In this document: piece by piece, positions 33,277 to 41,647 of the stretch | How the letters are laid out: the number at the start of each line of letters is the position of its first letter | How positions within the stretch are numbered: the stretch's first letter is position 1 | Assembly: GCA_964445115.1 (NCBI GenBank) | Contig: CAYUJU010000008.1 | Coordinates: 1 to 64,000 of the forward strand | Source: CAIJXJ01 sp964445115 | GTDB lineage: Bacteria > Pseudomonadota > Gammaproteobacteria > Burkholderiales > Methylophilaceae | Reading direction: 5' to 3' | DNA: 64,000 nucleotides | The notes under the pieces: model-generated | Told to the model about the DNA's origin: nothing | Databases searched by the model: none | The model's input: only the letters and a program-made list of their open reading frames with translations | Translations under genes and position numbers: made by a program

Positions 33277-34731
33277 CTAATTGGCGGCAACAGTACGACC
33301 TCTGAACATCACGGCCAAAACGATAGATGCCACCATGGTTGTGGCATAAGAGGTCATAGGCTGCACTAACCCACCAGCACCCAATTGAACAATTAAAAGG
33401 ACCACATACATTCCTACTGATGCACTTAGAAATAAATTTCCACTTAGCTTGTAGATCAGGGTCTCACTCAGAAACAGAAGCATCGAGAGCAAAAACATTC
33501 CACAAAAGACGACCCATAGAGACCCACTTAAATAAAGATATCCAATCGCCCCAGGCATCGTGGCATATTGATACTTGGAGGTATCGGAGTCCTTGAATCC
33601 CGAGCCACTAATTTGAGAGGTATAAAAATCGGCTCTATCTTTGGTACGACGCTCCTGGATCGCTCTAAAAAAAAGATCTCCGCTTTTACCAGGAAAAGAG
33701 GAGATAGCCATCATTCCCTCCAGACCCAACCAGCGATCCACCATTAAACGAACGGCCAAACCTGGGAGTCTATGCAGGATATCCATCTCAGATAGACTTT
33801 TTTCCGGTTTGCTTAGCGAGTATTTGGTTGAAGCGATATGCTGATCACTGGCTCCGCCCAGTGGCAATCCATCCGGACCAACATATCGACGATATTCGGA
33901 AATGCTGATGCTCAGTACAGCGCCCACCATAAAAATTACAGCAAGCGCAATCAGGTTAGCCTTTGAAAACCGGCGATCAAACCCTTTCAATTTCCATAGC
34001 GCATAAGCAAATGGCACGATTCCAAACACATAAACACCTCTGCTATGCATGCTGATGGAAGTCCCCAGTGCGGCAAGAAACACCACCGATATCCCTATCC
34101 ACAAGGATGTCTTAATTGACACATCAAGCCGGAACATCGTCAAAATCAGCAGCAACATTCCGATATTGCACCACCATCCAAATAACCCTTGCCATGGCCA
34201 AGGCAAGTCAATTGCAGGTGGGCGGCCCAAGTGGATGATGTGAAAATGCTCATTGAGAATTACTGTGGCCGCAACGACAAGAATGGTCCCCAACCACAGG
34301 CTCAAGCGGGAACCGCCACCGTACCAGTTTGGGGCTTGATAACTAACCGAGCTCATAGAGAAGCGGCAAGCAATTTTTTTAAAAAACCACTGAGCACTGA
34401 GCACCCCCCCCCCACCAACAGAGGCTATCAAGAGCACAAGTTCCCAAGATTCCTTCGTGCCATCAAAAGAACCTATTGGCTCTGCCCAGATCGAGTCAGG
34501 ATAAGCCCAGTGAATAACTAGTTTCAGCCATATGCCGATCCAGAGAACGATGGGGAAAAAGAGTTCCCCAAAGGTTATGGACTGATAGAAACTTGCAGTC
34601 AGCACCGCAAAAAAAACGGTTGAGAAAAGCGAGAAAAACGCAAAAACTTCAAGACTGCTAACTCTTGGCCCAGCTTTAAGTGTCAGGTAGGCGCAAACTA
34701 ATATCCCGAGCACTCCCAGTGTTTTATGCAT
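33277..34731 (-). CDS. wzy: O-antigen polymerase-like multi-pass membrane protein (Wzy type)
   Basis: 484 aa from the ATG at 34731 overlapping the flippase stop by 8 nt; a TTG at 34770 is an alternative. About 11-12 hydrophobic helices and a large polar loop (about 285-400), the usual Wzy topology; Wzy proteins have little sequence similarity, so the call rests on topology and position directly after the flippase gene. Wzy joins lipid-linked repeat units in the periplasm. A run of ten G falls at about codons 107-110 (V-G-G-G-G-V). Confidence 0.75.
   Translation of the reverse strand: MHKTLGVLGILVCAYLTLKAGPRVSSLEVFAFFSLFSTVFFAVLTASFYQSITFGELFFPIVLWIGIWLKLVIHWAYPDSIWAEPIGSFDGTKESWELVLLIASVGGGGVLSAQWFFKKIACRFSMSSVSYQAPNWYGGGSRLSLWLGTILVVAATVILNEHFHIIHLGRPPAIDLPWPWQGLFGWWCNIGMLLLILTMFRLDVSIKTSLWIGISVVFLAALGTSISMHSRGVYVFGIVPFAYALWKLKGFDRRFSKANLIALAVIFMVGAVLSISISEYRRYVGPDGLPLGGASDQHIASTKYSLSKPEKSLSEMDILHRLPGLAVRLMVDRWLGLEGMMAISSFPGKSGDLFFRAIQERRTKDRADFYTSQISGSGFKDSDTSKYQYATMPGAIGYLYLSGSLWVVFCGMFLLSMLLFLSETLIYKLSGNLFLSASVGMYVVLLIVQLGAGGLVQPMTSYATTMVASIVLAVMFRGRTVAAN
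34404..34413 (-). repeat. G10 tract inside wzy
   Basis: Ten consecutive C on the + strand, coding for four successive glycines at about residues 107-110. It is the longest mononucleotide G/C run in the window and sits in a membrane-proximal loop of the predicted polymerase. Confidence 0.92.
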
Positions 34732-36067
34732 TCGGGGCCGTATCGCTTTCCAGGGGATCTTTATTAGCAATCAATATCGCAATTAAATAAATAAATGACG
34801 ACACGCAGATTGCCAACCCAACCCCCATAAGCGACAGCTTGTCCCCGACTAAGGCCAGAACAAGCAGGAAAGAGGTTGCGTGCGACGCTTTTGCAATCAC
34901 ATAAACCTGCGGTCGTTTCTCAACAAAACCGCGCATTACACATAATTGGGCAAACTGAAAAATCGCACATCCCAACGCCATTACCCAAAGCACCTTGTGA
35001 TACGGCACAAACTCCTCACTGCTGAGTAATGCCAGAATCGGCTCGCTAAAAAGAAATGCCGTCAGCACGCCGACCATCAGGAAGAATGCGGAAAAGGATA
35101 ATACGTAACGATAAATTCGCGCGCGCCGACGAGATGAGTCGTGCAATGGATCAATCGAATACAAAATAGGCAAGACAAACTGTGTCACGACAGTACCAAA
35201 AAGATTCATTGGCGTATTAGCGATCAAGAAAAGTACCGTATAGATGCCAACATATTCCTGTCTAAAAATTGCCTGCACCATCCATCTATCGCCGTAATTC
35301 ACAATCGACCCGAATAAAGCGAAAAGTACAAAGGGAGAAGCAAACGCCAAGAAGTCCTTCATCTCGTTATTGTTTGTTGCCAACCTTACTGTCATAGACG
35401 GCAAAACAAAAACGCGTTTTAGATAGTGGAAATAAATTGTCGCCATCAATAGCGCACCCAAGGCACTTCCGATCAAGGCTACAAATCCAGCATTTCCCCA
35501 CACCTTGATTGCAACGATGGAGAACAAGGTACTTAATACGACACCTACCCCTTGGTACAGGGCAACAGCTGCTCGATCTCTGTTTGCACTGAATATGGCA
35601 GCGATAGTGGTATTCACACCACCAGCAACCGCAATCAACACTGCTGTGATCGTGACAATTCCCCAGTTATTGCCAAATACCTGGGCAGCGATAAAGGATA
35701 TCAGCCCCCCCCAAACTAGTATGTGAGCCGCCGGGGAAGACCTCGTGCTCGTCGGCACCCCCGATATCAGCCCCCCCCAAACTAGTATGTGAGCCGCCAC
35801 TTTTGTCTGGAGACGAGTCAGAAAATCAAAAAAGTGGGTTAACTGCCCCTTCTCTTTATGATCGGCAAAAAAGCGCATCGTCGCTTGGGAAATCGGGCCA
35901 TAGATAATGCCCTGCAAAATTCCCGCTATTGCCAGCCCCAAAGCATATTCACCAAATGCCAAAGGTCCCAGCAATGTAGTGAGCAGCTTGATTGCGGCTG
36001 CGAGGCCAGCCAGGTTAAGCAAATATCCGGCTGCCACCCACAAAAGTTCTTTGGAATGTGAAAGCAT
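34724..36067 (-). CDS. wzx: O-antigen flippase (Wzx-like MATE/MOP family)
   Basis: 447 aa with about 12 hydrophobic helices, in the pattern of polysaccharide-type MOP flippases that carry Und-PP-linked repeat units across the inner membrane (LLGPLAFGEYALGLAIAGILQGIIYG at the N-terminus; NYGDRWMVQAIFRQEYVGIY in the middle). Residues about 90-123 hold a 22-residue in-frame insertion: AAHILVWGGLIS occurs twice, separated by GVPTSTRSSP. That lies between helices 3 and 4, so function may be altered. It overlaps wzy by 8 nt; a methyltransferase gene precedes it by 9 nt. Confidence 0.85.
   Translation of the reverse strand: MLSHSKELLWVAAGYLLNLAGLAAAIKLLTTLLGPLAFGEYALGLAIAGILQGIIYGPISQATMRFFADHKEKGQLTHFFDFLTRLQTKVAAHILVWGGLISGVPTSTRSSPAAHILVWGGLISFIAAQVFGNNWGIVTITAVLIAVAGGVNTTIAAIFSANRDRAAVALYQGVGVVLSTLFSIVAIKVWGNAGFVALIGSALGALLMATIYFHYLKRVFVLPSMTVRLATNNNEMKDFLAFASPFVLFALFGSIVNYGDRWMVQAIFRQEYVGIYTVLFLIANTPMNLFGTVVTQFVLPILYSIDPLHDSSRRRARIYRYVLSFSAFFLMVGVLTAFLFSEPILALLSSEEFVPYHKVLWVMALGCAIFQFAQLCVMRGFVEKRPQVYVIAKASHATSFLLVLALVGDKLSLMGVGLAICVSSFIYLIAILIANKDPLESDTAPNA
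35697..35798. repeat. 36-bp direct repeat flanking 30 bp of filler inside wzx
   Basis: Copies at 35697-35732 and 35763-35798 are identical and start GATATCAGCCCCCCCC; the 30 bp between them (35733-35762) are GC-rich and do not match either copy. The 66-bp offset keeps the frame. Each copy includes a G8/C8 tract (35705-35712; 35771-35778). Confidence 0.92.
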
Positions 36068-36076
36068 TATCCTGAA

Positions 36077-36808
36077 CTAACGAATCGCGGTCACATGATA
36101 CCCAATCGTAAACCGTTGCTCTCTGTCATATTTATCCAGCAAATGGCAGGCGACTGGCACAAGGACGCCTAAAACAGGAACAAGAAGCATCCAGAAGACC
36201 ATCCAGAAGCAACTGGCGACAAGAGGCAAGTCGACAAACGGACGCGTCGTCAGCAGAAACCGCAATGATTCCTGAGAGAAAAATTTAAATGACCCGGAAT
36301 TCGCCTGAATCTGAATATCTCCAAACCCAGCTTCGGACAGGTGTCGCTGATACCAATACGGTGTGAATCCCCCAAAATAATGGTGTGGTTCCTGATGAAT
36401 CCCAGAGCCGAGAGGGGCCGTCAACAAGAGCTTACCTCCTGGTCGAAGAATTCTAGCAAGTTCTCTTACCACGCCGAGGGGATCAGGGACGTGCTCTAGC
36501 ATCTCTGTGCACAACACGGCATCAAAACCACCGTCAGGTACAGGAATAGCTGTCGCATCGCAGACATAATCGATTTTCCCATATCCACCGTGCCGCAATT
36601 GCTCGTTTTGTAGCCCGGTAAAATCCTGAGCATGATATTCACAATGGCTGAACAACTTGCGGTATGGGCAAGATCCGGCGCCAACATCCAAAACACGAGT
36701 GCCCGCCGGCAATTCCGAAGCCTGCTGCGCCACCCAACGATCTCGGTAGACCAGATTGAAAGAAAAGACCTCACTTCGCCCGAAGGCCTTACGAAGATAC
36801 TTCAGCAT
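36077..36808 (-). CDS. Class I SAM-dependent methyltransferase
   Basis: 243 aa. Rossmann methyltransferase fold: motif I VLDVGAGSCPYRKLF, acidic loop VCDATAIPVPDGGFDAVLCTEMLEHVPD, and motif FGGFTPYWYQRHLSEAGF. A C-terminal hydrophobic stretch (about 190-225, ending CHLLDKYDREQ) suggests a membrane-anchored tail, so the substrate may be lipid-linked. Its start overlaps the DUF268 gene by 20 nt. Sugar substrate unknown. Confidence 0.85.
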   Translation of the reverse strand: MLKYLRKAFGRSEVFSFNLVYRDRWVAQQASELPAGTRVLDVGAGSCPYRKLFSHCEYHAQDFTGLQNEQLRHGGYGKIDYVCDATAIPVPDGGFDAVLCTEMLEHVPDPLGVVRELARILRPGGKLLLTAPLGSGIHQEPHHYFGGFTPYWYQRHLSEAGFGDIQIQANSGSFKFFSQESLRFLLTTRPFVDLPLVASCFWMVFWMLLVPVLGVLVPVACHLLDKYDREQRFTIGYHVTAIR

Positions 36809-37556
36809 CTATTTTCTCGAATTCATAAAATCCACAGGCATATTCACTATCCACCGCATCCGCCGGGTTCGCTTCCACATGAAATTTTCCAGTATCATCC
36901 ACCCACGAAAAACTTCGTACGCTTAAGCCTTGGAACATCGACGGCAAATCCACTGGGGAAAAAACACGGTGTGCGTTGAAGCAAACCCGCTCCCGACCTA
37001 CAGGGGCAGTAAGATACAAGCGCCCGTGCAGCGCAAGCACACGTGACAACTCACCCGCCGCCAAGGCCGCACCGCACGGATCAATAGGATCTCCGTATCG
37101 TCCAAGTCCAATGTGCTCGATAACATGCATGCACGAAAGTGACGAAACGGAAGAATCCGCAAACGGAAGTTGAATTATATTTGCCCCAATACTCAACATT
37201 CCCTCCAACTTAGCGTTTAATGGGCGATAGTCCACAAAAACCGTTGGGGTGTGTCCACTAATGACTCCAATACTCAATACACTCGACCCGATATCGACAT
37301 GCAAATCGGGATTGGCACTCACTAAACGACGTGATAGCCATGCCCCCTGATAAAAATAATGCGGATCAAAAGGAGTCAAAGCCACCGAATCATCAAGGCA
37401 AGGATAACTATCGGAAAGCTTCAGACTATTCTTGGTCAGAGCTTGGTATTTTTTCCAGTCGCGTATATATTTTGGCAGGTAGAACCAGATGAGTAGTTTT
37501 CGTGGGTCGAAAAAAGGCACTGCCCAGCGTGCCAACGTACCCAAAGTTTTACGCAT
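36789..37556 (-). CDS. DUF268-family protein, methyltransferase-like
   Basis: 255 aa from the ATG at 37556, preceded by a GGAGTGG ribosome site; the longer frame from 37610 lies inside the preceding gene. Matches the DUF268 pattern: PFDPHYFYQGAWLSRRL, VDIGSSVLSIGVISG, VDYRPL, SCMHVIEHIGLGRYGDP, GRLYLTAPVGRERVCFNAHR. These resemble a degenerate SAM-binding fold and occur in many O-antigen loci with unknown activity. Its start overlaps the preceding GT2 gene by 8 nt. Confidence 0.82.
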   Translation of the reverse strand: MRKTLGTLARWAVPFFDPRKLLIWFYLPKYIRDWKKYQALTKNSLKLSDSYPCLDDSVALTPFDPHYFYQGAWLSRRLVSANPDLHVDIGSSVLSIGVISGHTPTVFVDYRPLNAKLEGMLSIGANIIQLPFADSSVSSLSCMHVIEHIGLGRYGDPIDPCGAALAAGELSRVLALHGRLYLTAPVGRERVCFNAHRVFSPVDLPSMFQGLSVRSFSWVDDTGKFHVEANPADAVDSEYACGFYEFEKIDAEVSS

Positions 37557-38394
37557 ACCGCCCCACTCCAGCACATGGCTGCACCTTAATTCCAGCCACA
37601 TTACGACCAATCAGTTCAGGCAGATCTCTTCTACGAGATTGCATTCTGGCGCGCCATATTTTCTGTACCCAGTACCTCATCCCTAAAAGCGTGCTCCTTA
37701 ATGATGGTGAGGCACACAAAGCCAATTCACGTTGCCGACAAGACTCGCGCTCCCGCTGGTATCCCTCCGCATGGGCATGAGAGGTTTGTCCTTCATGGCG
37801 ACGAAAGGCACTAAAAATCGTCGGGACATATCGACAATCACCCGCCAGACTCATCCGTAGAAACAAATCAAAGTCTGCCGCATATCGTTGATTAGAATCG
37901 ATTCCCCCAATTTCCTCATAGAGCGACCGACGCCAAAAACAAGCATCCTGTAACGGAGTCCAGCCACCGTAGAGCATCATTAAAGTCAAATCAGAAACTC
38001 GTCCGTTAGAAACCTGCAGCACATCCCCATGCTCATCGATATATAGATCATCACCGAATATCATGTCGGCGCCCGATTCTTCAAGACAGGTTCTCGCCTC
38101 GTCTAAGGCCCCCGGAAGTATTAAATCTCCACAATTAATCCAACACTGATATTTTCCAGTAGACCGCGAAAATCCCTTAATCAAGGCGTCAGCATAGCCT
38201 TTATCCTTCTCACTCACCCAGCCGGAAATCCGATGCTCATACAGACGAATGATGTCCAAGCTACCATCTGACGACCCCCCATCGACAATGAAATATTCAT
38301 CTCCTGGACGTAAATTAATCAGAACAGATTCTATAGTTTCAGCTAGATAACCTGCCATATTGAAGTTAGGGGTGATGACTGTGAAATTATTCAT
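37549..38394 (-). CDS. Family 2 glycosyltransferase
   Basis: 281 aa from the ATG at 38394, where ATGA overlaps the preceding gene's stop; an ATG 9 nt upstream is also possible. GT-A: TVITPNFNMAGYLAETIESV, IVDGGSSDGSLDII, DxD region FGDDLYIDEHGDV, then GWTPLQDACFWRRSLYEEIGG, typical of colanic-acid WcaE-like transferases. Adds one sugar to the lipid-linked unit (inferred). Confidence 0.87.
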   Translation of the reverse strand: MNNFTVITPNFNMAGYLAETIESVLINLRPGDEYFIVDGGSSDGSLDIIRLYEHRISGWVSEKDKGYADALIKGFSRSTGKYQCWINCGDLILPGALDEARTCLEESGADMIFGDDLYIDEHGDVLQVSNGRVSDLTLMMLYGGWTPLQDACFWRRSLYEEIGGIDSNQRYAADFDLFLRMSLAGDCRYVPTIFSAFRRHEGQTSHAHAEGYQRERESCRQRELALCASPSLRSTLLGMRYWVQKIWRARMQSRRRDLPELIGRNVAGIKVQPCAGVGRYA

Positions 38395-39581
38395 TTTTTC
38401 CAAGCAGAATCCACTTGATCGCCAACAACGTCATGGACAATTTTCTCATACTGCCGCGCAAAAGCCTGCAGCCTATCAGGGAGCCGCTCTCGCGCACGGC
38501 GCATAAACTCTCGATCTATCTCTGGCCTGTAGTCCCCCTTAATCTTCAACAAGGCCTCTGACAATTGATCCGACCGATGAGAGTCAAAAAACATCACGCG
38601 CTCATGTGCCTGCTCCCGGTGCACCGGGATATCTGAAATGACCAACATCTTGCCAAGCGACTTTGATTCTTCAACCGTGCTACTCCACCCTTCGAAGAGG
38701 GAGGGATTCACCACGGCCATGGCGTTGGCCATCAGCCCCATCAAATCAGCATATGGCACCATACCAAGAGTGCGGAATTCATCTTCCACCCGTTCAGTCG
38801 CAACCAAACGCATCAAATATTCAGCGTGTTCTGGTTGACGATGATCTCGGGGATTACCTGTAGCAATCACCGTCATCGGAGTGCCATTTTTTTTCAACAG
38901 ACCCAATGCCCGTATCACAACCTCATGATTCTTATGTTTCCAGAATTGATTAGGCAAAAAGAAATAATTTTCTGGAACGTTATACTTTTCCATCAGGGAG
39001 TCGTGCGAAGGCATTTCAGCTAGTTGAGGCACCGAGGCCACAAAGGGCAAAACATAAGCCCGCGCTGCTGCATCAGCCGAAATTTGCGCCAACCCTTCTC
39101 GGGCATGCTCACTGCTAAGCAATATCGCTGAGGCGTTGAGTACGACATTCCGATTTTCGCGCGCCCTGCTTTCAAGTTCTCCTGCAGAGAAAAATTCCGG
39201 GAAATATCGTTCCTGAAAATCGGGAATCCACACCAATGAGGGTATCTTCGCTCTTTTGCCGAGATAGCCCATGTGAGAGACAAGTTGGATATGTCTGGCC
39301 TTGAGATATCTTTCAAAAATGAAATCTCGCCCCAACCCGAGGGTCATAGCCCGCCTGACTTTCCAGCGCAAACCTTGCGAACCCGCCCAACTGTACAGCG
39401 ATTTCTCCGCTGCCCCCAATGAGTCCAATATAGATGCGTCTGATGAAAACCCCGCAACAACGACAGGCTCGACAGAACAACTCGGCAACTTCCGCAGCGC
39501 TTCGAACAGGTTGCGAAAGTAATTCACCCCCCCCATCCAGCCACGGTCCCTGAAATTAAGCTGAAATGCAACGCGGATCAA
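38391..39581 (-). CDS. Family 4 glycosyltransferase
   Basis: 396 aa from a TTG at 39581, which overlaps the epimerase stop as TTGA and is preceded by AGGAA; starting there gives the family-like N-terminus IRVAFQLNFRDRGW. The frame from 39602 lies inside the epimerase gene. GT-B: FLPNQFWKHKNHEVVIRALG, TGNPRDHR, and PSLFEGWSSTVEESKSLGK as the donor-binding E-x7-E. An 8-G tract (39527-39534) falls at codons 16-19. Confidence 0.87.
   Translation of the reverse strand: MIRVAFQLNFRDRGWMGGVNYFRNLFEALRKLPSCSVEPVVVAGFSSDASILDSLGAAEKSLYSWAGSQGLRWKVRRAMTLGLGRDFIFERYLKARHIQLVSHMGYLGKRAKIPSLVWIPDFQERYFPEFFSAGELESRARENRNVVLNASAILLSSEHAREGLAQISADAAARAYVLPFVASVPQLAEMPSHDSLMEKYNVPENYFFLPNQFWKHKNHEVVIRALGLLKKNGTPMTVIATGNPRDHRQPEHAEYLMRLVATERVEDEFRTLGMVPYADLMGLMANAMAVVNPSLFEGWSSTVEESKSLGKMLVISDIPVHREQAHERVMFFDSHRSDQLSEALLKIKGDYRPEIDREFMRRARERLPDRLQAFARQYEKIVHDVVGDQVDSAWKK
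39527..39534 (-). repeat. G8 tract near the start of the GT4 gene
   Basis: Eight consecutive C on the + strand; the coding strand reads M-G-G-V at about residues 16-19. One-base slippage would disrupt nearly the whole glycosyltransferase. Confidence 0.9.
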
Positions 39582-40495
39582 TGCGCACCATTCCTGAACC
39601 ATTCAGCGTATTCACGCACACCTTCTCGCCATGGTTTCTTGGGCTGCATACCCAGTCGTACAATATTCCCGATATCAGCCACATAGTGTTGAGGGTCACC
39701 GCTACGTGAGGATCCTGTGAATTCCGGCAAATCGCCACGATGGAAGCAATCGAACAATTCGCTCAGGATTTCACGAACAGACACACCTTGCCCAGTACCG
39801 CCATTCACGATTAAGTAGGAGGTATCCACGGAGGCCCCCGCGGACATCAGCATTGAGGCAGCATCACTCACATGCAACCAATCCCTGGTCTCCGTACCAT
39901 TACCGAAGAACGTGTTCTCGCCATTACTGATTTTCACGCAAGCATCCCATAGCAATTGCTTACGCAGACCAATCCCATAGACCGAAAACAAGCGAACAAT
40001 CGCCACAGACAAACCGAAATTTTTCGCATAAGAAGTGCACATTTCCTCCGCAATTTTCTTATGCACCCCATAAGGCGACACGGGAACCAGCGGATCATCC
40101 TCAGCGATTGGCATTCGCGCCGCCACCCCGTACACACCAGCGCTTGAAGGGTATACGACACGCGCTTTACTAGCATGAAGCCGAGCAAATTCCAACACTG
40201 CAACGGTACTGTCCACCGTCCTCTGAAAATCCTGATATGGATTTGTCACAGAAAATCCGACCGAGCCACTTCCTGCGCAATGAATAATGGCGTCAGGCGC
40301 CCCGGCATATGTCAACAGTGTGTCCATGGTGACATCTTCAGAATGCCACTCGGAAATCCCCCATTGGCGCCACTCGTCCCGTGCCCATGAACCGTGACCG
40401 ATTCCAATGACCATCCATCCAGCCTGTGAAAACTGCCTTGCCACATGTCTACCGATAAAACCATATGCACCGGTGATCAGAACACGTTTAAGCAT
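39578..40495 (-). CDS. NAD-dependent sugar epimerase/dehydratase (SDR)
   Basis: 305 aa from the ATG at 40495 (MLKRVLITGAYGFIG). Extended SDR with NAD motif TGAYGFIGRHVA, IHCAGSGSVGF, Ser in YPSSAGVYG and the Tyr-x3-Lys pair YGVHKKIAEE, then LFSVYGIGLRKQLLWD. Likely acts on a nucleotide sugar; substrate not defined. The start overlaps the preceding methyltransferase stop by 8 nt. Confidence 0.88.
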   Translation of the reverse strand: MLKRVLITGAYGFIGRHVARQFSQAGWMVIGIGHGSWARDEWRQWGISEWHSEDVTMDTLLTYAGAPDAIIHCAGSGSVGFSVTNPYQDFQRTVDSTVAVLEFARLHASKARVVYPSSAGVYGVAARMPIAEDDPLVPVSPYGVHKKIAEEMCTSYAKNFGLSVAIVRLFSVYGIGLRKQLLWDACVKISNGENTFFGNGTETRDWLHVSDAASMLMSAGASVDTSYLIVNGGTGQGVSVREILSELFDCFHRGDLPEFTGSSRSGDPQHYVADIGNIVRLGMQPKKPWREGVREYAEWFRNGAH

Positions 40496-41306
40496 GGGAT
40501 AACTTGCGCCCGACAAAAGTATAAAGGCGGCCTGGAGCCTTACTCAACGCACCAATCCACCCCAGCGCCACATCTGGAATAACAGAAGCTGGAAGGTGTA
40601 ACTTTGAGGCAATACGACTTCGCAAGTTATCCAATGTATCAGGATAAAGATTGATGTTGGACTGGTATGGGTTTAACACGTGTGTCACCGTAATACCGCT
40701 CCCCCGGATTGCCAACAGGTATTCCTGAAGCAAAAAAGCATGCTCTCCACCATAAAGATTGTGTAACGGGTGAGCCGCCAGGAAAGCATCCAAATCTTCT
40801 TGACGTGACACGACATGTTCACGCGTAGCCATAAATATGCCTCCTGGTTTCAGGACTCTGGCAATTTCACGACACAATTGATTCAGATCGTGCGCATGAT
40901 GCAACACTTGTCGACAGTGCACCAAATCGAATGTGCAGTCCCCGAACGGAAGTTTTTCCCCCCATTCTTCGACCACCTCGATAGGCAGTTGCGCTTCCGC
41001 AGCCAACCTGCGAATCGCTCCTGCGCCAACAACCGAACTGGCATTTGGCTCCAAGGCAACGGTCATCCAACCATCCTTTGCCAAGGCGTATGCAGAAATT
41101 CCTATACCGGAACCGACATCAAGTGCTCGGCCAGTTTCGGTGGGCAGAAATGTGCGAACTGCCCGCCACTCCTCGCTCGACGCGTATCGCTCGGCGGCCG
41201 ACAGTAGCGGATCGTCATAAAAGCATGCGCGGACAAGTGACGCTTGGTCAGGCTGCTGTTTCAACCAGGTAACAGCCTCTTCCCAGGATAGCGATCTATC
41301 TTTCAT
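40488..41306 (-). CDS. Class I SAM-dependent methyltransferase
   Basis: 272 aa. SAM motifs GRALDVGSGIGISAYALAK, VALEPNASSVVGAGAIR, CTFDLVHCRQVLHHAHDLNQL, LKPGGIFMATREHVV. An N-terminal helical extension (DRSLSWEEAVTWLKQQPDQ) precedes the fold. It follows the acyl-carrier module after a 98-nt gap that contains a small hairpin (GCTTGG 41382-41387 / CCAAGC 41390-41395) but no T-run. Substrate unknown. Confidence 0.86.
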   Translation of the reverse strand: MKDRSLSWEEAVTWLKQQPDQASLVRACFYDDPLLSAAERYASSEEWRAVRTFLPTETGRALDVGSGIGISAYALAKDGWMTVALEPNASSVVGAGAIRRLAAEAQLPIEVVEEWGEKLPFGDCTFDLVHCRQVLHHAHDLNQLCREIARVLKPGGIFMATREHVVSRQEDLDAFLAAHPLHNLYGGEHAFLLQEYLLAIRGSGITVTHVLNPYQSNINLYPDTLDNLRSRIASKLHLPASVIPDVALGWIGALSKAPGRLYTFVGRKLSHA

Positions 41307-41404
41307 CTATCCCATTCCACAAATAAAACTGCATCCCCGAAAACCCGTGTGAAACTACATTTGAGCCTGAAACACTGTGCCGCTTGGAACCAAGCACCAT
41401 GGCT

Positions 41405-41647
41405 CTAGCGACATTCTTCCGGAAACAGCTCTCGCAAATTCAAGCTGATCAGCTGAAAGCTGATCAACTGATCGACCTGGTCATCCCTGAAGCGAACACC
41501 AAACTCCTCTTCCAGAGCCAATACCAGATTCATATGCCTCAATGAGTCCCACTTCTCGATATTTCCTGGACTGGCCTCTTCACTGATTTGCAAAGGATCC
41601 ATGCCGAAGACAGCACCCATGACATTACGTATTCTTTCAGCAAGCAT
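41405..41647 (-). CDS. Acyl carrier protein
   Basis: 80 aa, acidic, four-helix ACP. The phosphopantetheine attachment serine is S35 in EKWDSLRHMNLVLALEE. Being single and separate from fatty-acid genes, it is a dedicated carrier. Overlaps the FkbH-like gene by 11 nt (41637-41647), so the two are translated together. Likely carries the acyl group made by FkbH and processed by the MaoC-SDR protein. Confidence 0.92.
   Translation of the reverse strand: MLAERIRNVMGAVFGMDPLQISEEASPGNIEKWDSLRHMNLVLALEEEFGVRFRDDQVDQLISFQLISLNLRELFPEECR

Noticed and set aside
35733..35762. 30-bp spacer between 36-bp repeats as a CRISPR unit
   Set aside because: Only two repeats, in frame inside a membrane protein gene; the repeat length and context are wrong and there is no cas gene.
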